This document shows, in pieces, positions 12,401 through 24,400 of a DNA stretch of 30,108 nt. The stretch spans positions 1 through 30,108 of IMG/VR virus record IMGVR_UViG_3300033179_000127. One strand, 5' to 3'. Position 1 is the first letter of the stretch, and every line of letters starts with the position of its first letter. The position numbers were made by a program, and so were the translations under genes. Source of the stretch: a virus. Below the pieces are notes generated by a model. That model did not search any database. It was not told the origin of the DNA and saw only the letters and a program-made list of their open reading frames with translations.

Positions 12401-15400
12401 CAATACAACCATTTAAAAATAAATGATGTAAGTTGGACCATTTCTTTATTAATCTTTATATTTTTCTCATCTATCTTTGAATTTAACTCATTCATTAAAT
12501 TTGTTTATATCTTGACTTTTTCTATGTACTCTTAGTAAATAAAATTGTTTTATTAAATTAATTCTATTCATTTTTTCTGTTTTTAAAGGATACTTATTAA
12601 AATAATTATCTATTAAGTTAAATAACTCAGCTTTTCTATAAATAACAAATTTAAATGCTTCTATTTTAGGACTAAGAATATCTACTCTACCTCCATATAT
12701 TGATATTAAAGGTTCTAATAAATATCTATTTTTTTGAGTTAAACCTATAAATACTTGTCCAGATCCTTCATTAAAATAAACTGATCCGTCACTATCAATA
12801 AATCCACTTAATCATCCATCATTAAAAGTTAAAGGACCAGGATATTTTAATTTTATATTGAATTTAACACATAGTTTATTCATTTGTAATAACCGTGTAG
12901 GATTTCTTATAAGTCCATTTATATCATTTATTAATAAAATTAAACCTGCTCTATGTCTTAATTTATATTTAAAAGCATTAGCATTTGAAACTTGTTTTAT
13001 AGTTCCTCCGTATTTATGTTTTATTTCATAAAATGCTTTTTTATCTCTAGCATCCATAGTGATTTCACAACTATTATATCCTTTTTTAGTTAAAATAAAA
13101 TATCCATCACCGTCGATTAAACCAGCTAATCATTGATTAAATGATAAATCCTTATCATTTCCTGTATTAGCATTGTTACCTGAGTTATTAACTTGAAGAG
13201 TTGTATTTTTATTTGTACTATCGGCAGGAGATAAAAGCATATCGCTAGTGCAATAATATATATTAAATATTTCTAAAAAATAAAAAATTATAACTATTAT
13301 GTGATAGATTATATTATAAAATAAAATAAGTATTCAGTCAAAAATTAATGAAAAGAAAATTTTAATTAAGATAAATGCTTTTTTTGTTAAATTAATAAAA
13401 TTTAATTTAACAAAGATTAATATCAAACGTATGGCCTCTGAGATTCCTACTAACTTACTTATAATTCTAATCTTTCACCTTACTGACATAGTTACATATT
13501 TAAATATGCAATAGTACAATCAATGAATGAGAGGTGAATTAAAAAGATTAAAACTAATATGGTTATTAAATAAATAACCATGAGCTTTGGTTATCTGCGA
13601 ATTGATTATAATAATAACTTTGTTTAAATTATTAAATATAACCTTTATGATGAAACACTAGTAAAGTTACCTCCTGGGATCTTGGAGTGACTAGAAGCTA
13701 AAAATACAGCTTCTAAGTCAACAAGCCACCTAGTTTTATAATAGTAAAATTGTTTATAATTTATCTCATTTATTTTTGAATTTTATCCATTCATTATTTT
13801 TATCCGATGGACTGGTCTCTAAATTTTTATAATCTTTAAAAGAATAAAAATTTTTAATTAAATTAATCTTGTGGGTTTTAGCAGATCTTAGAGGATATTT
13901 TTTAAAATAATTATCTATTAAATCTAATATTTCTTTTTTTCTATAAATGGAATATTGAAACGCTTCTTTAGAACTAAGAATTTTAATTCTACCACAATAT
14001 AGCCTAATAAGGGGATCTAATAGATATTTATTTTTTTGAGTAACACTTAAAACCAATTGATCTGATTGTTCATTAAAAAATATAGAACCATCACTATCCA
14101 CAAACCCACTAAATCATCCATTATAGTATGTTAAAGGTTTATGGGCCTTAAATTCTATATTATATAATACACATAATTTATTTAATTGTAACATTCTTGA
14201 AGGGTTTCGAATTAAACCGTTAACGCTATTAATTAATTTTATTAAACCTTTTTTATGGTGTAATTTATATTTCAATTTTTTAGACCCAGATATGCTTCTA
14301 ATAGATCCACCAAATTTATGTTTAATTTCATAAAGTGCAGATTTATCTTTTTCAGACATTATAATTTTTAAATTAGCATAACCTTTTTTAGAAACAAAAA
14401 GTAGGCCATCACCGTCTATTAAACCAGCTAATCATTCATTAAAATTTTTATCATTTAGAGCCAAATCCGACTTATTTAATTTAATTGAGTAAGGCCTATT
14501 ACCCTGACACGTGTATTTAGGTAAAGCAGACATTGTTACATATGTTCTTTTTTGAGAACAATTTAATGGACTAGTTGAAATTCGCGTACAAGATTGTTCT
14601 TTATTCATTCTTCCTCTATTCATACCTAATTTTATTTGTCTAATTTGTTCAAATCCTTCTGCAGTCAAATGAACTTTGTTTTCAATTAACTTTGCAACTT
14701 TCTCAAAGTCAGAAAAATCTAACGATTTTAATACAAATATAGGGTATTTATTAAAGAAAGGAATAATTTTTATGTTAATATCACTAAATTTAGTAACAAT
14801 GTAATCTCCTGCCATTTTTGAACAAATACTGTAACGTCCGCAATTAAAATAACCAATAAATTCTTTTAATAAGTCAGCATCTCTAATATGCTGTGTTACT
14901 TTAAACACTAAACCTATTCCAGTTGAATTATTGGTTAATGATACATAAAAACATCCTTCACCGTCCACAAAACCAGAAATTCAATATGGATCTTGAATTT
15001 TAGGATTAGAAATTTGAGGTCTTAAAGCAGGAACAATGTCAGTAAAAACAGTTTTTAATTCATCTGATAGACCTTTATTAAAAGAAGCTTTTAAAGACAA
15101 TACTTTTTTTAAACCTTCCTTAGTTAAATGTTCTTTTCGTTTAATTAATTCAAACGTTTGTTTAAATATTTGATAATCTGATCACTTCTGTGTGATCAAA
15201 GGATAAGCGTCAAAATGTTTAATGATAACTTCAAGATCTTTTATAGAACTAACTATATATTCAATAGATCCATCTTTTCTGGTAGTAATATTCCCCCTTT
15301 GACCGAAATAATTTCTAATGTTTTCTAATAATACTTTATCTCTTGAATGTAATGTAAGCTTAAACATTAAACTTACATTATAACCTAATTTCAGGTATGA

Positions 15401-18400
15401 TCTAGGTTGTACATTTATTAAAAAACAACTCTCAGCATCGAAAAACCCAGTTACATAAAAAGGATTTAATATATTATTAGAACATTCAGAGTTTATAGCT
15501 TCCGAACTTTCAATAGATAGATTCGTAGAGCTATTTCCATTTAAAGAAACAATATTCATTAGATAAAATAAACAATAAATAACTACTATTTTCATCTGAA
15601 GGAGTATGTGAGGTATTAAAATAATTTTCTCGCAAATAGTTTGATACCTGAATGTAATTGAATGAGTAACACACTCTTGAGCCAATTGACTCATAGTTGA
15701 ATAAGCTATAACCTTTTTAATATCTTGTTGGAAAAGTCCAATAAGAGAACTTAAAATACTTGTAATAGCTCCAATTCATAAACATAATATTAAAACAGTA
15801 CTGCTATATTCTATTAAAGGAGACGCCCGCATTAAAAGATATACACCTGCCGTTCATTTGCGTTGGCTACTCTTTCATTTTATCCCACTAACGAGTATGA
15901 GGGACTAAAAATAGCACACCTTAAATCTCCCTAAGGATCGGACTGTATCTTTAACTTCTTTTAATAGGCGAAAATTGAGAATTCGACATATATTTATTAA
16001 CTTCTATTGCTAATAAATATATTTTATTAAAACCAACGGAGTTAGTATGTTCTTTTTTTTTTATAATATAATGTATTTTACATCATTTAGTAAAGGCAAG
16101 AGACTTTTTAGTTTTTAAATTATATCTATTTAAATAATTTATTATTAATTTTAGTTTAGTAACGTTAGAACAACTAAATATTAAACCATCTAAATCTTTA
16201 TTATACTTTATATTTTTATATTTATCATTTACTAATAATTCACTAATAATGTATAAAATATAAAATTCTTTTTGTGCAATATAAAAAGTTAAGTAAGGAG
16301 TCTTATAAGTATCATGTAAAGGGTTACTATCTTTTAATCAACCAGTAAAAGAACCTACAGCATCAATAAACCCACTTAATCAACCAGTATTTAAACTTGG
16401 TTTCACTAATCTATCTATAAACAAGATATTATCAGAATATTGATAATTAAATACTTTTAATCAAGTCTTAAATTGTTTTTTTTTATTTAATGTACAGAAA
16501 TTTCCATTAAATAAGGTTATTAATCTATAAAAATTATCCTTAGATGTAACATAAAATGTTCCTTTTACAGGAATAGAATCTTTTTTTGTTATTAAAACTT
16601 TACCAAACCCAAGTTGTTTTTTTATATAGTAAAGAACTTGGATATTATCTATATTTAAACTAATATCAAAATATACTTTATTTTTTAATACTACAAAAGA
16701 ACCAGTTCCTTCAGTAAAACCAATAAATCATTCTAAGAATCTTTTATTTAGTTTTTTCTTGTGAAGAACTTTTTGGCTTAAATAACTATTAAAACCGAAA
16801 GTTATATCGCGTGCAGTCTCTGAGGTACCATTATTTACGCTTAATAACGTTACCTGCTGATTAACTCTTATTGACTTAAGCTCACCTAAGACAATACACA
16901 AGATTTTATTATACATCTTACAACGCAGTGCGAAGATATGTATAAACTTGATATAAAGTTTTCCCAGCAAATAGCAATATCATAATTGATTGATTCACAT
17001 CAACCAACGGCAAACCCCTACGTAATTAAATAATAACTTGTAAAATAATATAAACATTAAAACTTTCTGTATGTATTCATACTGTATGCCAAATCTTTTA
17101 ACTGATCCAAACCCTGTTGAGTTAGATGTCCTTTGTTTTCTATAATAGAGATACCCTTACAAAAAGACTGAAAATCTAAATATTTCGCACCATATATACG
17201 GTACTTTTCAAAAAAAGGGATAACTATTCTAGCTATATCCTTAATGTTTGCAACCGAAATATCATATCTATCTCTACCAGAAGAAGGTTTCACTATGTTT
17301 CCGCAACCCATAGTACTAATTATTCTATTTAACACCATCAAATCTCGCTCGTGCTGAGTTACACGGAATTGAGGTTGGCAAGTAAAACCTAATTTCATCC
17401 TTACCTGTTTAATAAAGTTTAAACCAAATGTTCCATCTGCCTGTACAAAACCAGCTACCCAATGGGGATTTAATAGATTTGTTTTAGGTAAGAATTCAGG
17501 TTTATTTATAGGTACTACATTGGGGTGTGCTTTTAAAACATTATCCGACAACCCTTTAGGAAAGACAGCTTTTATTGCAAGAATTTTTAGGAATCCTTCA
17601 TGTGTGTAATGTACTTTCTTTAGAAGAAGATCAATTACTTCACATCATAATAGAAAATGTATAGACTTACTAGTTTCAAGTGGGTACTTCTCAAAATGTT
17701 TTCTAATAACTTGAAGAGAATTAAAGGAAGTGACTTCGTATGGATACATATTACCACTAGCACTAATTCAACCTATTCCCCCAAAGAATTCTTTTACTTT
17801 TTCTAATAATATCTTATTATGAGGGTTAATCTGTGCTCCTATAGAAAATACAGGCAATATTTTATATCCTCATTTTGAATCAATAGATTTTCTAAGACGT
17901 ATTGAAAAACTTGATTCCCCATCTGAGTATCCAGTAACGAAATAAGGATCTAATGATTTATTTATACTACTTACATTTATATTATTATCTTTCGTAGTGC
18001 ATACCATCGTGGCAGCATGTATTAAAGCAGAAACGGGTGTAGGCAAACACAAAAGTTGATTTTTAATATATATTGATTAAAAATACTCAGCTACTTAATA
18101 GCTGTTCGGACTATATCTTCATTTATATTTGTTTGTATAATCTAGTCAGATTATTTATATGTCTTTTTATAGTATTTAACTCTTTATCAGTTAAATGCTT
18201 TTTTTTAAATACTAATTTATATATTTTATATCAATTATTATATATTATGGATTTATTAGTTTTTAAAGGATATATCTTAAAATAACGAATTACTTTTGAT
18301 AATTTAGTTGTATTTACAGCAGTTCGATACTCATTACTCTCAATTAAATGTGTTTTACCTCCTAATATTTTAGCTAAATGATTCATTGTTTCAAAACTCC

Positions 18401-21400
18401 CTCTTTGAGACAAAATATATTTCAATTTAACTAGATTCCCGTGTTTGGAATCTACTATTGAACAGGTAAAACAACCTATAGCATCGGTAAACCCACTTAA
18501 TCAAGAAGTTGTCAAACTTGGTTTACTAGAGTTTTCAATATATAATATCTCTTGTTTGTATATTTTATTATACGCAGATAATCATAACTTAAATTCCTCT
18601 TTTCTACTTTCTAGACAAAGGTTGCCATTAAGTAATGAAATTATTTTTTCTAAACCATTTTTGTTATTTACTTTAAAGCAATGTGTTTTATTTTTTTTAT
18701 CTTGAACTCTTACTGTACCGAATCCTAGTTTTTTCTTTATAAAAAACAAAATTTTAGCATCAGCACTAGATTGTGTAATTTTAAATTCTAATAATTCATA
18801 TTGACCTCCAGATCTAATACAACCCAAAGAGAAACAAAAAGGGATTTTTTTTCTTTCTCCTTTTCCTTCAATAAATCCAATAAATCAGTATTTAAATATA
18901 TTGTCTAATATAAATGCTTCACGTATAGTCTCTGAGGAACTTTTTAAGTAATTTCCGGCAGATTGTCCCTCATTTTGGATTTTTCCTAGCAAGAAATCTC
19001 TCTTGAGTGGACCAAAACTTTTACAAGGATGTTCCCGCATATAGTAAAGTTTAATGAAAACCCTATTTAGCATCTTTGCCTATCTCGTTTTTCTTTATAC
19101 CTAATTTGTATAACATTTCTGGAATAAAGAAAGGACTTACTAATGATCTTAAATTATTAATACTTGAATTACTAATACGAATTCTCCAGCAAACATTTCC
19201 GTTGTCGCTAGTGCGTTTGTTTATGCTAGCTTTCAAATCAAATTTTTTATTCAAAATATTAACTAATATTAAAACTTCTTCTTTAGTGAAATTGTCTGTA
19301 CAAAGCTTTAAACTTACATTATCCCAATATCCGTCTCCCATTATTCAATGGGCAAGACCAATGGGTTTTAATAGCTCTTCAATATTTGATGGTAAAACTT
19401 TAACAAATTTTCCATCAAATATCTTGTATCAAATTTTATGCAATTCAGTAAACATAGGTAATTGTTTAGAAGAAAATGAATATTGTGTGACCTTTTTTCC
19501 TGTTAATTCAGGATTTGGCCAAGGAGTTGGTTCTGTTAAAGTACAAATAGATGCATACACTACAAATTTTAAATATCTAAGATAAGGTAAATTTTGAACT
19601 GAAAATGTAAACTGCAATCTAGCATTTATATTTGGATATTTTTAAATATCACCTCTAGAGATATGACCATCTCCCAACATGTCGCCTACTAAAGCATCCT
19701 TAACTGTAGTAGAAATGACCCTCCTAAAATTTGTAAAATTGTTGAAACTAAGTGGAAATCATATAAGCGCCCCACCTACGCGCTTAGTTATGAGTGAGTC
19801 CCGCACCGAAGTGAAATTCACCCTCTAGGGCCATTCGTTACAGTTCATATTAGTTTTGCTACTACTTTGTTTATTTCTATACTTTTTTAAAAAAATATAT
19901 ACCTTTATAAAGCTTCTTTTGATTACGTAGAATATAATTAGTAATTATTTTGTGATTAGAAAGATTTAAGGCTCTAGCTGCTTCACTAATTGAATTGTAA
20001 GTAGTTGTTTTATTAGTTTTTTTATCAAACACTTCTACCTTTTGAGAGGGTTTTCCTGCTCCTTCGACTCTTGGTTTACCTTTTTTAGCTTCGGACATTA
20101 TTGTTTTAGTTTCATCGCTATGAGTTTTACCATAATTAGGGTGATTTTCTCCTGTAAGAGCATCAGACATTTTTGTTTTGGTTTTATCAGAATGTTTACG
20201 CCCAGAAAATGGAGCAGTAGGATCCTTAGCTAAATTATACTCAGGATTAAATAGATCCCAATAATGTTTCTCTCTTATTAAACACTTAGAAGGTGAACAG
20301 TACTCTAGAATAATAAGAGAAAAATTAGAATAACCATGTTTAATCAGAGAATTACAAATATACATAGAATTATTTTTAAGTAAATAGTTAATATTAAAAT
20401 ATTCTTTGAATCTTCTGTTTAAATTTTCAGAACTTCCTATATATCGTTTACCATTTATTGAATTTTTCCACATATAAATACCTGATTTATTTTTATTATC
20501 AGATAATATTTTAGTTTTACAGGTATCTGAATTAGGATAAATTTTGTCTGGTACTGTAGGTTCAGGTAAACTTTTAGGTGAAGGAATTGATGAAGCTGGT
20601 ACTTGAGATTCAGGTAAACTTGGAACTGATGAGGCTGGAGGAGCTGGAGATGATAATTCCTCTTTACTTAGAATAGAAGAACTAAAAATCCATTTATTAT
20701 TAAATACTTTCTCCGTATCTAAATAATTTGCTACAGAATGGCGATTTATTCCTAAAGTTGAACCACATATTGATTTATTTTTAAACGGAGCCCCTTTTAC
20801 TAAAGATAATGAATTAATATCATAAACTCAAATCTGAGGTTTTGTAGGCTTACCTTTAGGCTTGTTGTCCGGAGCTACGGTCTCCTGAGAAAAAGCTCGT
20901 TTTAGAATAAGCCCTTGAAAAGAAGTTACATTAGGTATAGTTAGTAAGAACTGGAAAATCAAAAAATAACACAGCTCCAAAGTAAAGATAATAACATGAA
21001 TTGAACCTTCCCAAAGCTCACGGTGTATAAGAGGTATACCTCTGTCCCTGGACACTTTACTCCGATTACACCTGTCATATAAATAGAGCTTTCGACTGTA
21101 CATTCAGCCACATTTCAGTGACCCCATGGTGACCCAGTCTGTAGCGATATGTTAAAATACCGACGGTCTTAACTACGGAACATCTTGACCGTTTTCACCT
21201 CAGTTGCTTTTAAGTCCAGAAGTGTCTGGATTCTCCATACGTACGAGATATATTTGGTTTAACCCTTGCTATACCTCTGATTAGTATGGTTCTACGGCCT
21301 AACCTTACTATAACTTTTATGAAGTTACTGTCCTTTGGTCGTTTACAACCATTTCCAAGGGGAAATTGCAAGAGGCAACCAAACGTGAAGCAAAAAAAAT

Positions 21401-24400
21401 TTGGACTATATCTTTAAATAATAATATATACTATTTACTTTGAGTGTCTAGATTAAAAAGTAGGCTCCACAGTCAAATATAAGAAATATCTTGCTGTCGC
21501 TTGCAGATCAGATCCGCAAAAGTACGATAAATATTCGAACGCCTCTTTGCATAGATATCATTATTTCTTTTTAACCCAGGAGTTTAAAACTCAGTCTCTG
21601 AGGATCTTTTAAAGTAAATTAACCATTAGTAATTCTTCGCTCTCCCCGGGCCCCTGTTTACACAACTTTTGTCATAAAAAAAATCAAGTTAGTGTAGCGA
21701 GGCTTCGCCACTTCGCCAGGATAGAGGGAGGAGCGAAGCAAGGCAGAAAAATAAAGATGCAAAGCTTTGCATCTTTTAAATTTTGTTTAAGAGATTTTTC
21801 TTAAGGAGTTTATCAAACTGGCACTTTTTTTTAATTGTTTATAGTCTATTGATTCTAAAGCTGGTTTATTTTTGTTTTTATAAACCTCTTTTATCAAGAA
21901 GAAATCCAAACGTCCCAAACCAAAAAATTCTAACTACCAATTAATTATCATATTTTCTTGCTCTGTTCATACCAATCTTAATCTGTCGAATTTGTTCTAG
22001 CCCCTCACTTGTCAAGTGAGCCTGACTTTTCATTAAACTTGCTGCTTTACAAAAATCCATATAGTCTAGTCTTTTATTTCCTTGTATAGGATATTTATCC
22101 AAAAATGGGATAATAATATTTAAAATATCTGAGAATTTTCCTACAACAAAAGTAGACACCCCTTGATAATGTCTTTCGTTATAGTTCCCACACCCTAAAT
22201 ATTTTATAAAACTATTCATTAATAGGTGATCCCGAGAATGTTGAGTAATTATAAATTTTAACCTAACAACAAATCCAATATTGTGTGTTTTAGATTTAAA
22301 AATATCAATAAAGAAACAACCCTCACCCTCTATGAATCCTGCTAATCAATGAGGATCCGAAATTTCTTGATCCTCAACTTTGGGTCTAGGGACAAGTGTG
22401 ATATTAGGAAAAGATTCTCTTAATACATCTGAAAGACCTAAATTTATAGATGCTTTAATACTTACTATTTTATTTAACCCTTCACTAGTTAAATGTTCTT
22501 TTTTATTCATTAATTCAATAACGGATTTAAATAGTAAGAAGTCAGCTTGTTTTTGGGTTATTAGAGGGTATTTATCAAAATGAGGAATTATAACATTAGT
22601 TATATCCTTATAGGATTGGACTTGATAATTTGCACTTCCATTAATTTTATTGATTGAAATATTTCCTATTCCAAAAAATAATTGTATTTGTTTTAACAAA
22701 GCTGTATCTTTCTTATGTAATTCAATTTTAAAAATAGGTATCACCTGCCACCCTAGGGCTTTGATAAATATAAATAGAGAATGAACCCTCGCCGTCTATA
22801 AAACCTGTGATATAATTTGGATTTAATTTTGACAAAAGTTGGTATTATTAATTCAAAATTGATTATCCCTCGCTGGCCTAAAGCAGAGATTAGAATAAAG
22901 ACCAAGTTAGCATTAGGTTGCTTTATATTAATATTAAAAGCTCGCCTATTAATTACTATACAAAGATCTAGAATAATTATATATACCTTAACATAGCTAG
23001 TTTATTATTGAATAAGTAACTGATATGCTGTTAGTAAAAACTTTGAAATTTTTTTATTACAAGGCTAAATAGATTAATTCTTTTTTTGAATCTTAAAAAG
23101 GATTTGTAACAAATTTATTTAAAGGGGTGGAAACCCACCAGAAAAATGATTTAATCTCGGCGGAGGCGTAATAAACCTATCTCTCTCTTATGAAATTCAA
23201 TTGAGAAAAAGCATACGACTTGTCAGCCTGTTTGATTATTTATATTTTTATAAATCGAAACTACAAATGAAGATTAGATATCAATGGGGCCGGCTTCGCG
23301 AAACATAATTTTGGTTTAATCCAAAATAAGGTTTATCCTTATTTTCAGAAGCTATAGATTTAGATTTAATGTTATTAAAATCCTTCACATTTTTTTGTTG
23401 AGCTTGGGAACCGACAGTTTTTTAACCAGGCTAGCAATAAGACCAAGGAAAAAAAGCATAGAAATATTAGTTGGTACGGCATTAAAAGCGATTATAATAC
23501 AAGGAACTAAAAGATAAATGATGATATTTTTCTTAACGCATTGATAAAACTCGATTTTTTTTTTAATTGTTTATAATCTAAAGGTTCTAAAGATGATTTG
23601 TTTTTGCGAATATTATATATTTCCATTCATTTTTCGAAAGATTTAGCTTTTATTGAATATAATTTATGACTATTTAAATACTCAATCAGGGTATCTAATT
23701 TTAAATAATTTATAACAATACGATCATGCTGTTTTAGCTTTTCAGTGTACCCTTGAATTAATTTACTTAAATATAAAAATTCTAATTCGGCATCCTTTTG
23801 CCCTAAAACAAAACGTTGAATAATTTTTGTTTTACAAACTGAAACTAAAAAACTGCCCTCCGCATCGATAAATCCCGCTAATCAATTATCATTTAAAGAT
23901 GGATTAAATTGATTTGATTTAATCTCAATATTGAATTTATTTTTCTTATTGAAGTTAAAAACTCAATTTTCAAATTGGATTTGTCGTTTGCGTAAAAAAA
24001 TATTACCATTAAAGATTTCTATTAAAGTGTTAATATCTTTTTTGGCTTTTACTATAAAAATAGCGGAATTTTTATTTAAATATATATTTCCCATATTTAA
24101 TTGAACTTGTATTTCATATAATAATGGTAAATCCGCTAGATGTAAATGAATAGAAAAAACAGTTTTACCTTTTGAAACTACAAATGATCCATCTCCTTCA
24201 GAAAAACCTATAAATCATTCTAAGAATTTATGGTTAAATTGATTTAAAAACTGCCATTTGGGGGAATCGGCTAATTTATTTATTTCCTGCTGATAAATTC
24301 CTTGTCTTTGAAATTTTACCGGATTAGTTAAGTGTACTAGACCAACGGATTCTAAAGCATTTGAAATATTCCCAGCAAATATCAAAGTTCAAAAAAAACC

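Larger units (their letters stand above)
12401..15688 (-). mobile_element. nad5 intron G, group I with two LAGLIDADG ORFs
   Basis: 3288 nt. Exon end TGAGT pairs with guide GCTCA (15678-15682) across a six-base loop CAATTG, and that loop pairs with the next exon start CAATT as P10. R is near 13432-13446 (CTCAGAGGCCATACG) and S near 12434-12448 (AAATGGTCCAAC); P7 is GGCCAT/ATGGTC. One ORF (13754-15688) sits before the core, fused to the exon; another (12449-13240) sits between R and S in the P8 region. Confidence 0.87.
15855..18002 (-). mobile_element. nad5 intron F, group I with two LAGLIDADG ORFs
   Basis: 2148 nt. The exon end CGATGGT pairs with GCCGTTG at 17005-17011, seven pairs ending U.G, so the guide lies about 1 kb after the splice site and the first ORF fills the P1 loop. 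P is near 16965-16978 (TTTGCTGGGAAA), Q near 16850 (AATCAGCAGG), R at 16811-16829 (CTCAGAGACTGCACG) and S at 15940-15952 (AAAGATACAGTCC). The second ORF lies between R and S. Confidence 0.88.
18044..21004 (-). mobile_element. nad5 intron E, group I with three ORFs
   Basis: 2961 nt. The exon end GAAGGT pairs with GTTTTC (19056-19061) and TAGG at 19062-19065 pairs with the next exon start CCTA as P10, so the guide is about 1.9 kb after the splice site and the P1 loop holds a GIY-YIG gene and a LAGLIDADG gene. Q (GGACAATCTGCCGG) lies near 18960, R at 18921-18940 and S at 18108-18120 (GAAGATATAGTCC). A third ORF lies between R and S. The P1 is rich in G.U pairs; the P10 makes the case. Confidence 0.82.

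Noticed and set aside
15684-15688. Splice point after CAATT instead of ATGAGT for exon 6
   Set aside because: Both junctions keep the protein, but TGAGT/GCTCA P1 with U.G and the CAATT/AATTG P10 place the splice before CAATT.
18003-18052. ORF starting [12 protein letters not shown] as a separate gene
   Set aside because: The first residues come from the intron E end and nad5 exon 5; it is an exon-intron fusion frame.
19076-19585. 169-codon plus-strand frame
   Set aside because: Antisense of the LAGLIDADG gene at 19063-19828, whose protein features are clear.
19718-19724. GGAGGGT as an alternative nad5 micro-exon
   Set aside because: It would also code Met-Glu-Gly, but the preceding base is A rather than G, it lies inside the LAGLIDADG reading frame, and it has no core just upstream. 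GGAAGGT at 21005-21011 fits better.
21012-21103. An ATG-initiated gene starting at 21103
   Set aside because: This part is the 3' end of intron D and the 7-nt exon read in frame; the coding part is the exon-fused GIY-YIG ORF.
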